Assembly (NCBI GenBank): GCA_001970855.1 | Contig: LSSN01003669.1 | Span: 1-11,251, forward strand | Reading direction: 5' to 3' | Source: Smittium culicis | Taxonomy: Eukaryota; Kickxellomycota; Harpellomycetes; Harpellales; Legeriomycetaceae | DNA: 11,251 nucleotides | Part shown: piece by piece, positions 1-8,930 of the stretch | How the letters are laid out: the number at the start of each line of letters is the position of its first letter | Numbering within the stretch: the first letter of the stretch is position 1 | Translations under genes and position numbers: made by a program | The notes under the pieces: model-generated | What the model was told of the DNA's origin: nothing | The model's input: only the letters and a program-made list of their open reading frames with translations | Databases searched by the model: none

Positions 1-2
1 AA

Positions 3-164
3 AATTTTAGACTAAAAGTTTATAAAGATGTTAAAAATGATAGATTCGCACCTTCTGCACCAAGCATTAGCCCCAATGAATGTGTAATCATGGGTCCCAA
101 ATCTCATACAGCGCATAACTCGAGAGTTCTATGGCTTAAAAACCATACTAATACTACCAGTTGA
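3..164 (+). CDS. 3' end of an unrecognised protein-coding frame (partial at left edge)
   Basis: The frame is open from the window edge for 53 codons and ends in TGA at 162-164, followed directly by TAA. Its residue mix (several Pro, Ser, His, Asn, one Trp; for example FAPSAPSISPNECV and LWLKNHTNTTS at the end) and its GC content are unlike the AT-rich DNA that follows, which suggests real and fairly young coding sequence. I see no domain, membrane segment or catalytic motif and do not recognise the family. The upstream part lies outside the window, so no start can be chosen. It could be the tail of a host gene or of a mobile element ORF. The A-rich tract about 25 bp past the stop would suit a non-LTR element, but that is inference. 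A 37-codon stop-free stretch also exists on the opposite strand and cannot be fully excluded. Confidence 0.42.
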   Translation, partial: NFRLKVYKDVKNDRFAPSAPSISPNECVIMGPKSHTAHNSRVLWLKNHTNTTS

Positions 165-187
165 TAAGACAAATAATATATAAACAT

Positions 188-218
188 CAAAAAAAACCAA
201 AAAAAAACCACAAAAAAA
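188..218 (+). repeat. A-rich tract interrupted by CC
   Basis: Runs of seven to nine A are separated by CC or CAC shortly after the stop codon of the left-edge frame. It may be the 3' tail of a retrotransposon-like element or simple 3' flanking low-complexity DNA. The sequence alone does not decide. Confidence 0.5.
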
Positions 219-300
219 CTTTATATTTATTATTTATTACTATTTTATATTTTTATTTTATCTATTTATTTTATACTTTCATTTATTAGATATTAGGTAA
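219..300. repeat. TTTAT/TTATT low-complexity tract
   Basis: This is an imperfect run of TTTAT, TTATT and TTTTAT units with almost no G or C. It marks the border between the higher-GC left edge and the AT-rich body of the window. Confidence 0.55.
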
Positions 301-332
301 CATATCAAAATTAAATTTATATATTTTTATTA

Positions 333-410
333 TTCGCCAAGGTTTGCACATGTTAATTTATTAACTAATTTGGCTTAGGGTCCGTGCAACTCCTCCCTTT
401 TTAAGGTGAA
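333..410. repeat. Higher-GC patch with two interleaved inverted repeats
   Basis: GCCAA at 336-340 is complementary to TTGGC at 370-374, and TTGCAC at 344-349 is complementary to GTGCAA at 384-389. The order is A, B, A', B'. The left edge TTCGCC and the right edge GGTGAA (405-410) are also near-complementary, so the whole patch may be a decayed short terminal-inverted-repeat element. It stands out by its CG-containing words within very AT-rich DNA. Confidence 0.4.
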
Positions 411-1068
411 AAAGTAATTTAATATATAAAACTAACCGTTTCTATAATATTAAACAGTTTTAATAAAAGTATAAATTTAAAATAAGCTCTTTAAAAGTTT
501 TATTTTACGTTATAATTTTCTGTATATAATTTGGTGTCAATATATGTAGAAAACTTATAATTTTTTAGATTTTGTATTGTGATTATATAAAAAAGGTTAA
601 TTTATTGATAATAGAAAAAACCTTAATGTGCGTTAAAAAATGCGAGTATATACTTTAAATGTATATAATATCTAGAATATAAAGCTTTTTTTTTTGAATG
701 GATAAGTTTATTTGTTATGATTAAAAAGTAATTAAATAACTGCCAAATTTAATTAATAGTGTTGTAATTACAAGTTAATGCTCTCAAATTTATCACATTT
801 CTTAACTGTAGAGTATGATAGATATTATAGAGCATTTTTATAACTGGTGTTAAATTTAAATGGTAACACTTTATTAAAAGTAAAAAAAAAGAAAAGCTCT
901 ACAACAAATCATAATTAAATACAGTTCCATAAAAAAAAACTCAGTAGCTTATATTGTTATATTTCAGTGTGATGTTTAAAACTTTTTTTATTATCGAAAA
1001 CTATATTTAGTATTGAATTTAAGCTGAATATACCTTCTTTTTACTATATTATAAAAGAGGAATTGTCA
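411..1068. other. AT-rich non-coding stretch, nothing recognised
   Basis: I see no gene, RNA gene or convincing repeat here. Frames on the plus strand between about 778 and 1068 are somewhat poor in stops, but they give no recognisable motif, and several frames look equally plausible, so no gene is called. Confidence 0.5.
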
Positions 1069-1554
1069 TCCAAAGCAGACTCTATTTAAAAAAGCTAGAT
1101 TCTTTTTTTTTTTTGGATCCAAGAAATATGCTAAATAAACTTATTGTGATCTTTTGTTAGATTCGTATTTATTTTCAATAAGAGAAGGAGAAAAATTGAA
1201 AGACTTAGATATTCATTTTACGAGTCTATGAATCTTTTATACAATTAAATAAAATAATTTAATTGGATAATTTAGGTCAGCGAATAAATTATAATTAATC
1301 CGATCAAATCTTATCTTTTTTATAAAATAATAATAGTTTATATTAATACCTAAGACTTTTACATTCAATGTTCGACCTTTGTATGTTTTATAGTCTTCTA
1401 TTTTTTTCTTTTCGCCTCTTCAGATTTCCCAAAAAATATAAGTTTAATTCGCTAATCTATTTTAATAAACAATGAAATAATTAAATATAGAAACAAAGCG
1501 TTCTCTTTGTTGAGAATTCCCTAATTTGAAGGTTGAAAAATTTTCAATATTAGT
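1069..1554 (-). pseudogene. Merlin (IS1016/ISXO2-like) DDE transposase relic
   Basis: One minus-strand frame reads from 1554 down to a TGA at 1066-1068 with a few stops; 1240-1419 is 60 codons without a stop. In order it shows WEI followed by a stop where Merlin/ISXO2 transposases carry the first catalytic Asp (VEIDE), then YKTYKGR (GR at 1372-1377) like the family's K-Y-x-R-G-R, then VLGI, then SKSFNFSP like the NHSxxFVxP block, a Glu that could be the catalytic one, and finally YLAYF followed by KKKK like the C-terminal YLxEF-basic block. The order and rough spacing fit. The second catalytic Asp is not clear. A working copy would cut and paste its own element. At least five in-frame stops make this copy dead. 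It stands alone, with no terminal inverted repeats found. The alternative is a chance reading in AT-rich DNA. Confidence 0.42.
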
Positions 1555-2277
1555 TCAATATTGAACAAATAAAAAATTTATAGTATAAATTAAAGACTTA
1601 AAGAATGAATTGCAATAAATAAATTCAGAAAATTCTTATTAATATCAAGAATTTTAATATAATATATTTAATCAGATCCACAATTTTTTTGAGATATATA
1701 ATATTATGAATAAGATGATTAAAAGAATATAGCAATTCATAGAATATTCATTCTAAAAAAACTTAAAATAATTAATTATGACTTGCACGTATAATATGAA
1801 ATAATATAATCAATTGTATTGCTTAAATTCAATTTGTAACCGAATCTGAAAAAAACTATAAGAAGTATTTATTTAACTAGTAATAAAAAATTCAAATATT
1901 AATACAACGTATAAATATAAAATGATTAAAAAATATGAAAAAATTTTCCGATAAAAATTTTAAAAACCTTTAGAATTCCTTTCGGCTATCCAAATGACTA
2001 AATTAGTATAGATCTATATATTAAAAATTTCTAAATATTTTAAAAATAGCCATAATGGTCTAATATAACGACATTTAGAGCATAGTTTTAAATTATAATT
2101 TTATAACCTATACAAATAATGAGAAAAGGATATCTCTATTTTAGTACAAAAGACATACAGAAATATTTTTATTAAATAAAAGAAATTATAATTAAACATA
2201 ATCTACATTTGAATTCTAATTCTAATATTTGCACTGCTACAAAATTATTATTTTTTATTTATATAAATACTTATTTA
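1555..2277. other. AT-rich stretch without a recognisable gene
   Basis: I found nothing I can name on either strand. The Merlin-like frame continues upstream to about 1640 in weakened form (minus strand), possibly the N-terminal part of that relic. The short repeat TTCAATATT occurs twice at 1543-1551 and 1554-1562. Confidence 0.4.
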
Positions 2278-2457
2278 ATTTCAGTCTGTAAAACCTAATT
2301 TCTTTTTTATTATTCTCATAGAGTTTTTTAAGCTAGAAACTTTTATAACTAAGTCAGATTTTACAGTAGATAATGTAAGTGAATCGCGTATAAACGGAGG
2401 CTTTTGCTTTTTTTTGGAATCGAGACTCAGTTTAGACTATTTTAAGTATAACTACTA
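2278..2457 (+). other. Stop-free frame of about 60 codons, not recognised
   Basis: The frame has no ATG-led start and no family motif. It includes words such as KSDFTVDNVSESRINGGF, more mixed than the surrounding AT-rich translation, and continues in the same frame past clustered stops towards 2780. Open runs of this length are expected by chance a few times in DNA of this composition, so this is recorded as a possible decayed coding fragment only. Confidence 0.18.
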
Positions 2458-2506
2458 ATAAACGTAAAAAGAAAAAAACCTCCGTTTTATCTAGATTAAG
2501 AGTCTC
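2392..2506. repeat. Interleaved inverted repeats with GC-rich arms
   Basis: AAACGGAGG at 2392-2400 is perfectly complementary to CCTCCGTTT at 2479-2487. The match extends imperfectly into the T-rich run beside it and, with a one-base gap, into ATAAACGGAGG/CCTCCGTTTTAT. A second pair, GAGACTC at 2422-2428 and GAGTCTC at 2500-2506, is offset so that the two pairs interleave. Five G/C positions in a 9-base arm are unlikely by chance in DNA this AT-rich. It may be the terminal repeats of a short non-autonomous element of about 96 bp. Confidence 0.45.
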
Positions 2507-2507
2507 A

Positions 2508-4086
2508 AGTTAAAAAGACCTACTATTTAACTATATTTAACTTCGCTTTAATCTCAGCCAAATACAAAAGCAATAAAATTGAACATAGGAATACACGTTT
2601 TTTTGATATTTCACAGAGATACAAGAATTGGATCAATAATTAAGATGATATCACTCATATCTACTTTTATTGCTTAATAATCAAAGATTTTTGATCGAAA
2701 ATTAAAAATTTTATCAACTTATCCACGATTTAAGCGAAATAGCAACAATAAAAATAGAATTAGATATATATATATTTTTTTTTGATCCTTTATAGGATAA
2801 TCTTCCAATTATAAGTATTATATATGCTATAAATGTATGTAATATATTTAAAGCTTAAAATTATCTTATAGAAGCCTCTCTAATAATCAGAGGAATTTTT
2901 CTAAAGTGGAAAATAATTTTAATATAGAAAATAATGTTTGAATGAAATCGCTAAAAAAAGAAAAACATGGGTAAAATTAGAAATTATTGTTTTAATGAAT
3001 AATCAGGAGTAAAATATGTGTTTAATGATATATACTTTTTTCTCACCTTACTTTCTTCTTCTTTATATTTTACTCTGTCATTTTATACAACTCAAATTTT
3101 TTATTAAATTTTTTTTAAAAAATAACAAAAAACTGTGAAAAAAAAATCGAAAAATCAAAATGTTATTTTTTAATGTGTTCTAAACTTTTTGTGATCCACT
3201 TTTAATTTAATATTTAGTACGTTCCGTTTATGTTATCTCAGTAATATCAATTCAATATTTTATATATTCAATTTTGCATTTAATTTTTAATCACTTTATA
3301 TTATAGAAATTTCCCAACTTTTGTACTAGCCAATAAATAATTACATTGGTTGAGTTTGCAAAAAATACTGATAACTATTAATTATTTGTTTTAAATGATA
3401 ATATAACTTTCGTTGGAATAAAAAAATTATCAATAACTACTCGATCATTTTTACTGACGGATTTTAATCACATAAAAACTATCCTGCATAATAAATTTAG
3501 CTATAAAAACTTTCAAATTGTACAAGAAAGCACAAAAATTCTAAAATTTTTAGTATAATTTTTGTTTAATGAATCATCTTAGAAAAAAAATCTATATATT
3601 CTTTTATCTAATTAAAATCAGTCAAAATCTTTTTTCTAATTCTAATCAATAAAATTTCTATTTCGTCTAATTAAATTCAGGTATGCTCCGAAAGCATTAA
3701 AAAATCTATATTAAACACAACATATAACAAAAAAATTCAAATAAAAATTCAAAATGTAAATTTAAAACATAATTATTTGATTGAAAATTTTTAATTACTC
3801 CACGATTTACGACGTTTTTCTATACTGCACTAATTGCAATAACATAAAATAAATATCTTGTATTTTTTACATTTTTTATTCTATTAAATTGAAAAAAATT
3901 GAAATAGTAAAAATACAAAAACATTTTAATTTCTAATATGAATTTATCAAAAAAATTTCAGAATAAAAAAAAGGATTATTGCAATTCATTCAGAATTTTT
4001 GGATTATTCAAAAAAAAATTAGCAAAAAAGTTAAAATATTAAAGTTATATGTCATTATTATACAAATAATACAAAATTTTAAGTGA
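2508..4086. other. AT-rich stretch with no nameable gene
   Basis: It contains a (TA)n run followed by nine T at about 2765-2783, a short hairpin ATCCT/AGGAT at 2785-2798, and a plus-strand stop-free frame at about 3387-3557 (52-57 codons, for example TRSFLLTDFNHIKTILHNKF) with no recognised motif. Another stop-poor plus-strand frame precedes the MULE relic at about 3580-3810. No RNA gene, CRISPR or regulatory signal is supportable. Confidence 0.4.
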
Positions 4087-5018
4087 CTTTCGTTGCTAAA
4101 GCTTTGGAATTTTTATGGAAGAAAAAAATTGACATACATGAAGAGCTTACATGGAAATAAATGTGTTTGAGTAGAGAAAAAAAATGAAATCAAGGCTATT
4201 TGAATATATATTTTATTGGAAAATAGCGGAATAGAGGTGAAAATAAATAAAATATATAAAATATTAACAAAATAATAAAGAAAAGAATGAAAAATCAATA
4301 AAAACACTACAGATGATTTCGAAAATTTTGCGAATTTTTGAAGCTAAACTATATTTTTCTTGAGATTCATACGTAGCGTATTATTAATCAGATTTAAATG
4401 ATCTTAAGGATTTAGTTAATAAAATAAGCTGAATAATGCTACTTTTTGAAATCGAAAAATTCCATAGCGAGTCTACATATAAGCTATTTATGAGTGATTA
4501 TCCTGTAATAATATCTGGAATTTCAGATAATAAAAAATCGTTCTATTTCGTGTCAATAGCAATGGTGAGCAAAGAAAATTGATATTCGTATTTTTTTTAT
4601 TATGTACTCTTGAGAATGAGCTTAATTAAGCCAGATTTAAAAGAAAATAGATCCAGATATTGCTGATTTGGATCTTCAATTTTCTAATTCAGCTTTTAAT
4701 TTTTATCATGAATTAAAGAGATTTTACTGCTAGTTTCATTTATTTAAAAATATTCAGACGGATATATTAGAAATAAATCCAATCTTTAATAATAAACTTT
4801 ATGTTAACTTGAAAAAAACTCAACTTTTTCCGAATTTAGATATTTTCGATAGGCCAAAGAAACTTTAAAAAATTGATTTACTTTAGAGGTTAAATAGTGT
4901 TATAAAAAAAGTTATTAATTTATACTTCAAGATAAACGACAGTTTTTATTAATTTAATATGTATTTTCCCATCAACATACATCTGTTTGAGGATATTCAT
5001 ACGAAATTATAAGATAAA
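4087..5018 (+). pseudogene. MULE (Mutator-like) transposase relic
   Basis: Three plus-strand frames join in order to read as a Mutator-like transposase. The N-terminal part (4087 to about 4315) has FYGRKKLTYMKSLHGNK and ENSGIEVKINKIYK, resembling the FLYWCH/WRKY-like N-terminal region of many MULEs and the helical region after it. The MULE domain starts in a second frame with LLFEIEKFHSESTYK (ESTYK at 4469-4483, where the family has D-x-T-Y-K with the first catalytic Asp), then YPVIISG (4499-4519), SDNKKSFYFVSIAMVSKEN and YSYFF. After a frameshift near 4645 come DIADLDLQFSN, where an Asp fits the second catalytic site, and C-stop-FHLFKNI at 4728-4754, matching CWFHLxKN with the Trp codon now TAG. 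RPKKL and then TAA follow at 4851-4868; the frame continues, broken, to about 5018. There are many TGA, TAA and TAG codons and at least two frameshifts, so it is dead. Two long minus-strand open frames overlap this relic and its tail antisense. Confidence 0.72.
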
Positions 5019-5020
5019 AA

Positions 5021-5052
5021 TTAAATTTTAAATTTTAAAATTTTAAAATTTT
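5021..5052. repeat. AAATTTT tandem, self-complementary repeat
   Basis: Four to five short units of AAATTTT/AAAATTTT stand in a row. The tract is its own complement and so could fold. It interrupts the tail of the MULE relic and is probably replication-slippage sequence. Confidence 0.6.
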
Positions 5053-5077
5053 CTGTGGTTTTATTTCATAATTACAA

Positions 5078-5332
5078 TGATTCCAGATAACCATATATTT
5101 CAAAAATTATATAAATGATATAGCTATAAAAATTAAAATTAAAATTAAAATTCTCATTGCTATACAAAAAAGAAGATATAAATGTATATTTAGTCGAAGT
5201 CGGAGAAGTAAGGCTTTAAGAAAACGAAAACACTCTTTTAACAACGAAAAATCAAAACTGGGACGAGATTTGAAATATTTAAATAAGCTTTGTAGAAAAT
5301 ATTCACAGCGGAAAAACATATTATTCTTGTGA
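5078..5332 (+). pseudogene. Basic, stop-free frame, possible C-terminal remnant of the MULE relic
   Basis: About 84 codons are free of stops before TGA near 5330. There is no ATG start. The first part includes a (Lys-Ile)n run coded by the AAAATT tandem at 5129-5152. The rest is rich in Arg and Lys (SRSRRSKALRKRKHSF, LGRDLKYLNKLCRKYSQRKN) and uses several CGN arginine codons, unusual in this DNA. Its place just after the MULE relic on the same strand suggests a basic C-terminal tail, but no motif proves it. The opposite strand carries a 70-codon ATG-led frame (5107-5319) whose product would be mostly Leu, Phe and Ile; I judge that a shadow. Confidence 0.3.
5129..5152. repeat. AAAATT x4 tandem repeat
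   Basis: Four perfect copies of a six-base unit. It is a short microsatellite inside the basic frame. Confidence 0.7.
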
Positions 5333-6528
5333 AAAATTTTTTATAAGCAAAAAAAAAAATATTTTAAGCTCTTTTTTGAAAATAATTGAAATTACATTTA
5401 AAGTTCAGTTAACACTTTAAGATATAAAAAAAGTTGGAAGGCTTAAAAAAGTAAAAAAAAAACTAGTTTAAAAGTAATTTAAGTATTTTATATTACTTTA
5501 TTTAAATTAATATAGTTTATATATATAATTAATTGTTATAAGCATTTACACAAATGTTAAAATATCAGTATTCACCTCAGAAATTTATATTATAAATTTT
5601 TAAATTTAAAAGTTTAAAAAAATAATTTAAATTTTTTTATTTTTACAAATTCGAGTAATTTTTTTATCTTAAAGTTTTTTTTGGTGGTATTCTCGGGAAA
5701 AACATATATAATAATAATAAAAACTTTTATTGATAAATTAGGGTAGAATATATAATCTACCTATAAAATATTCCAAAATTAGAACGTATGGCTATTACAT
5801 ATTAAATGTTCAAGCTTTAAATAAAAAAATTATATTTAGAGAGCTAAAAAGTTAAAGGAAAAAGAAAACGGCATTATCATATTTCTTGGTTTTATAACCT
5901 GGATTTATCAAATAATTTGAATTTCTCTAAAATCTTACCTTTAAATATACAATTTAATTTTTGACTTTTTGAATTTGGTTTAAATTTAAGAGATACATAT
6001 AATAAAATTTTAGTTCAATATTTATGCGTAAAATTTAAAAGCTTTAAAAAATAACTTTCAAAAAAATTTTATAATTTTTTTTGCTATAAAGTAACACTCA
6101 TAATTTTTCTGTGTATTTTTATAAATTTACCTTCTTTTTTTATTGTAATGTGATATTTTTTTTATTGTGATATCCAATATTTAAATAATTTAAATGATAA
6201 TTAACTTTAATGAGTATACAATTTGATCTTTTCAAATATTTATTGTCTTGTATTTATTGCGTGAAAAATGAATTAGAAAGTTATTTTCAAATGCATATTA
6301 TTTTATTACTCATTGGATAAGAATCATAAAGTTTATTAAAAGCGATTTAGATATTTTGACTTTTTTTAATTTTATGAAACAAAAGTTTATCAGTTTATAT
6401 AAGTTGATTTATTAAACAAAAATTAGATAAAACTATAAAAATTGCACTGCTTTTGATAAAATTTGATTTCATTTTTCACAATTCAACTGCTAAAATTATT
6501 TCAACCTTAAAATAATTTCTTGGTTATA
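5333..6528. other. AT-rich stretch, no gene recognised
   Basis: Mostly low-complexity A/T, including TTTAAA-type self-complementary tracts at about 5585-5640. A plus-strand frame at about 5660-5960 is stop-poor and includes KGKRKRHYHISWFYNLDL, but it matches nothing I know. It could be an upstream part of the piggyBac-like relic. Confidence 0.35.
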
Positions 6529-7479
6529 ACATGCCTATCAAAATAAGGCTGTCAAATTTAACATTTCAATTTTATCAGTATAAAATGCATAGAAGTATTT
6601 GCAAAGAATGAGATCTCAAATTCATCGATAATAAATCGAAATATAAAGACAATACGGTGCAAAAAAATTTTTTTAGTTAAACCGATAAAGAAATTTGTAA
6701 TTAAAATCTAGCTTGAAGTATTCTATGATATAAAAAAAAATTATCAGATTCTTAAGAGTTTATAAAAATTATTATTCATAAACTCATTTGCCATAAAATT
6801 CGATTTCTATAGATTTTTCGTAATTTTAACCTTAACCTTGAACAATATTTAATTAAGAAATTAATTTTTTTCAATAAAAAAACTTGTAAAAATAATTAAA
6901 AAAATACATAAAATAAAATAATAAACACTTTTATTGCTACTTTAAGCTATTATTTTAAACCATTTTTATTTTTTATAAATTAAAACTAAAAATAATCAAT
7001 TTAACTAAAGAATAAATTAACAAAATCGAAAATACATATCGCTAATTATCAGGAAATGATAAAATTAATTAATTACCACCTAAAACTTCGTAAATCGTTT
7101 TTCATAGGTTAAAAAATCCACTATATATAAATTTTTTAATCCATTTATATCTTTGGAACACATTAAGAGCTTTATCATAATAATTTCAAATTAAAAAACA
7201 TATCTTGAAAACGTTTTAATGTATCTAAATATTATTATTTTTAGGATCGTATGACTGTAATAAGATTATAGTAAATTGATGGCGCACGAAATACTCTTAT
7301 GTAACTGAATTACATATAAATTACTACAAATCGTAAATAATTATAGGATTTGGAATAGTACAATATTTATGAATAATAAGAAATTTTAAAAGAATCTGAT
7401 TAATTTGAAAATTTCTGTGGAAAAATTTTCTTTTTGTGGGTCGATTTCATCTCTTCTTAGTGATTTTAGTCTAATTGTT
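6529..7479 (+). pseudogene. piggyBac-like transposase relic
   Basis: One plus-strand frame carries two separate blocks. The first (about 6560-6850) includes SSIINRNIKTIRCK then VKPIKKFVIKI-stop (stop TAG at 6714-6716), resembling the piggyBac block GR..(x)..Y..KPxKxGxKxW, with the Trp codon apparently turned into TAG. The second block in the same frame has DYSKLMAHEILL (from 7264), like the family's DNxYSSxxLAxELL with the third-region Asp, then STIFMNNKKF-stop-KNLINLK (7357-7410), like GTIRxNRKxxPKxL, followed by a VEKFSF segment where GE(x)F is usual. The two blocks lie further apart than in intact proteins; the AT-only DNA at about 6880-7240 may be an insertion or fully decayed. A working enzyme would excise its element at TTAA sites. 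I did not find terminal repeats. It is dead, with many stops. The match is by eye and each block alone is weak. Confidence 0.42.
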
Positions 7480-8524
7480 TAATGTCGTTGTTTCGAATTA
7501 ACAAGGTAATCCTTTGTGTAAAAATTAAAGTAATTTTGTAGTTCAAGTAAAAGGAACAATATTTTGTAATTTTATTATTTTTATATTATTTTTGTTTAGT
7601 TTTATATTTATATTTAATAATAAGAGCGAACACAAAAATTAATTTTAATAAAGAATTTTTTGTATATAAGCGATAAAAAAATTAAATAATATAAAAGAAA
7701 AAATTTAATTATTCTGTTTAACTTTGTATCATTATTTAATATGAAGATTTTTATCATACCCTTCCTCTAAATATTTTCATAGTTGTTTATATATTAATTT
7801 TATTTTTTAGAGAAGGTCAACTTTTTTTAATTTTAAACAGAAAAATTAAAAAAATTAAAAATTTTTATATATACTTAAAATGAGTACTTACTAGATAATG
7901 ATATTTTTAATGAATTAAGTTTTATTTAATGCTTCTGTATACTCGTTTTTATAATCCTTTATTTATATTTAAAGCTTCTTTTTATTGAATATATAAATAA
8001 CGTTCCTCATTGTTAATTGAATATTAAGGTCAGCTAGTGCAACTATATATAAAGATTAGATTGGTTTTTATTATTAGATTTTTTAGAATAATTATTTTGA
8101 TAATTAGAAGAAACAAAAATTAATAATCTTAAAAAAAAGGCAATTCTTCTTATAGTCTAAACTTCTACATATATTTAGAAGAGTTATCTACTACAACATT
8201 ATCGTTCGGTTCTTTTGAGAATCTGCTTTTAGTATTCATCTTGATATTTAATTTTAATTTTATTTTTTTTATAGCTTTATTTATATTTATTATATAAATA
8301 AAGTTTAAAATTCGATATAAAATTATTTGATTATGAAAAGTGATAATATTTTTTTATATATAGTTGATAAATAAAAGTAAAAATCTTCAATTAATTAAAT
8401 ATTCGCCTGTTTAATCTATTTTTCATTCCCTGCATTTATTCCCCCTATTCTTTGATGATGATGATTATTTGTCGTTTTTTGGTATTTTTTACACATTCCG
8501 GGTTTCATATTAAATTTTTTGACA
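7480..8524. other. AT-rich stretch without a nameable gene
   Basis: No recognisable gene. Two short minus-strand frames look more coding-like than their surroundings: 8165-8239 (ATG-led, 24 residues, starting MNTKSRFSKEPND) and one of about 30 residues, ATG-led at about 8506, with MKPGMCKKYQK and a His-Gln-Arg run. They may be scraps of the minus-strand relic that lies upstream of them. A pyrimidine-rich plus-strand stretch with TGATGATGATGA lies at about 8400-8480. Confidence 0.3.
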
Positions 8525-8785
8525 TTAATTTACTATATTTATTACCATAATATTGAGCTCATTAAGGTATTTATTATTTTTACCTTTTACTGTCAATTTT
8601 AGTTTGACATCATTATTATGATCATTAAAATAAAACTTTGATAGGATTTTTCCAGAAAATATTGGAAGCATAGGTATATAGTCAGTATTCAAACAGAATT
8701 CTTTGACTGGTTCTACACTTCAAAGAATACTATATGCTAAAATTAACTCTTCTAACTCTGCTTGGATATTTTCCAATATCTCCAT
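8525..8785 (-). pseudogene. Relic frame resembling the end of a Ty1/copia RNase H
   Basis: An ATG at 8783-8785 starts 87 codons in one frame, broken only by TGA at 8720-8722 before TAA at 8525-8527. The translation is strongly coding-like: it begins MEILENIQAELEELILAYSIL, then TGA, then SVEPVKEFC, and later contains LPIFSGK and TVKGKNNKYLNEL. Copia-type RNase H has SSxEAEYxAL, then a Trp about 13 residues on, P-I-x-I-x-DN, and TKHIDIKYHFxRE. QAELEEL, the TGA in the place of Trp (TGG), LPIF and TVKG...KYLNEL fall in that order. The acidic Asp-Asn pair is not preserved. The ATG is probably not a true start. Alternatives are an RWD-type protein fragment, suggested by the acidic ELEEL helix, or an unrelated decayed gene. 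Confidence 0.38.
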
Positions 8786-8930
8786 TACATTTAATCAATT
8801 ATAATTATTAAAGATTAAAGGGTGTTGAAATTATGATATTAACTTATTTTAAATTTAAACTTTGTTATATTGATAGACGCTATAAAAAATGTGTAAACAA
8901 TTATATAAATTTTATGATAATATATTTTCA

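Noticed and set aside
1603..3991. A 16-base inverted pair (1603-1618 with 3976-3991) as ends of one element
   Set aside because: Matches of this length are expected by chance several times in an 11 kb window this AT-rich.
4113..4307. ATG-led 64-codon frame on the minus strand
   Set aside because: The product would be almost only Phe, Ile, Leu, Tyr and Ser, and the opposite strand carries the MULE-like N-terminal reading. It is a shadow.
5107..5319. ATG-led 70-codon frame on the minus strand with a hydrophobic tail
   Set aside because: The hydrophobic tail comes from the AAAATT tandem repeat, and the plus strand has a longer stop-free frame with CGN arginine codons next to the MULE relic.
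8708..8725. An 18-base GT...AG segment containing the TGA at codon 22 of the minus-strand frame, as a tiny intron
   Set aside because: Introns this short are known only in unusual lineages, nothing else supports one, and a Trp codon decayed to TGA explains the stop.
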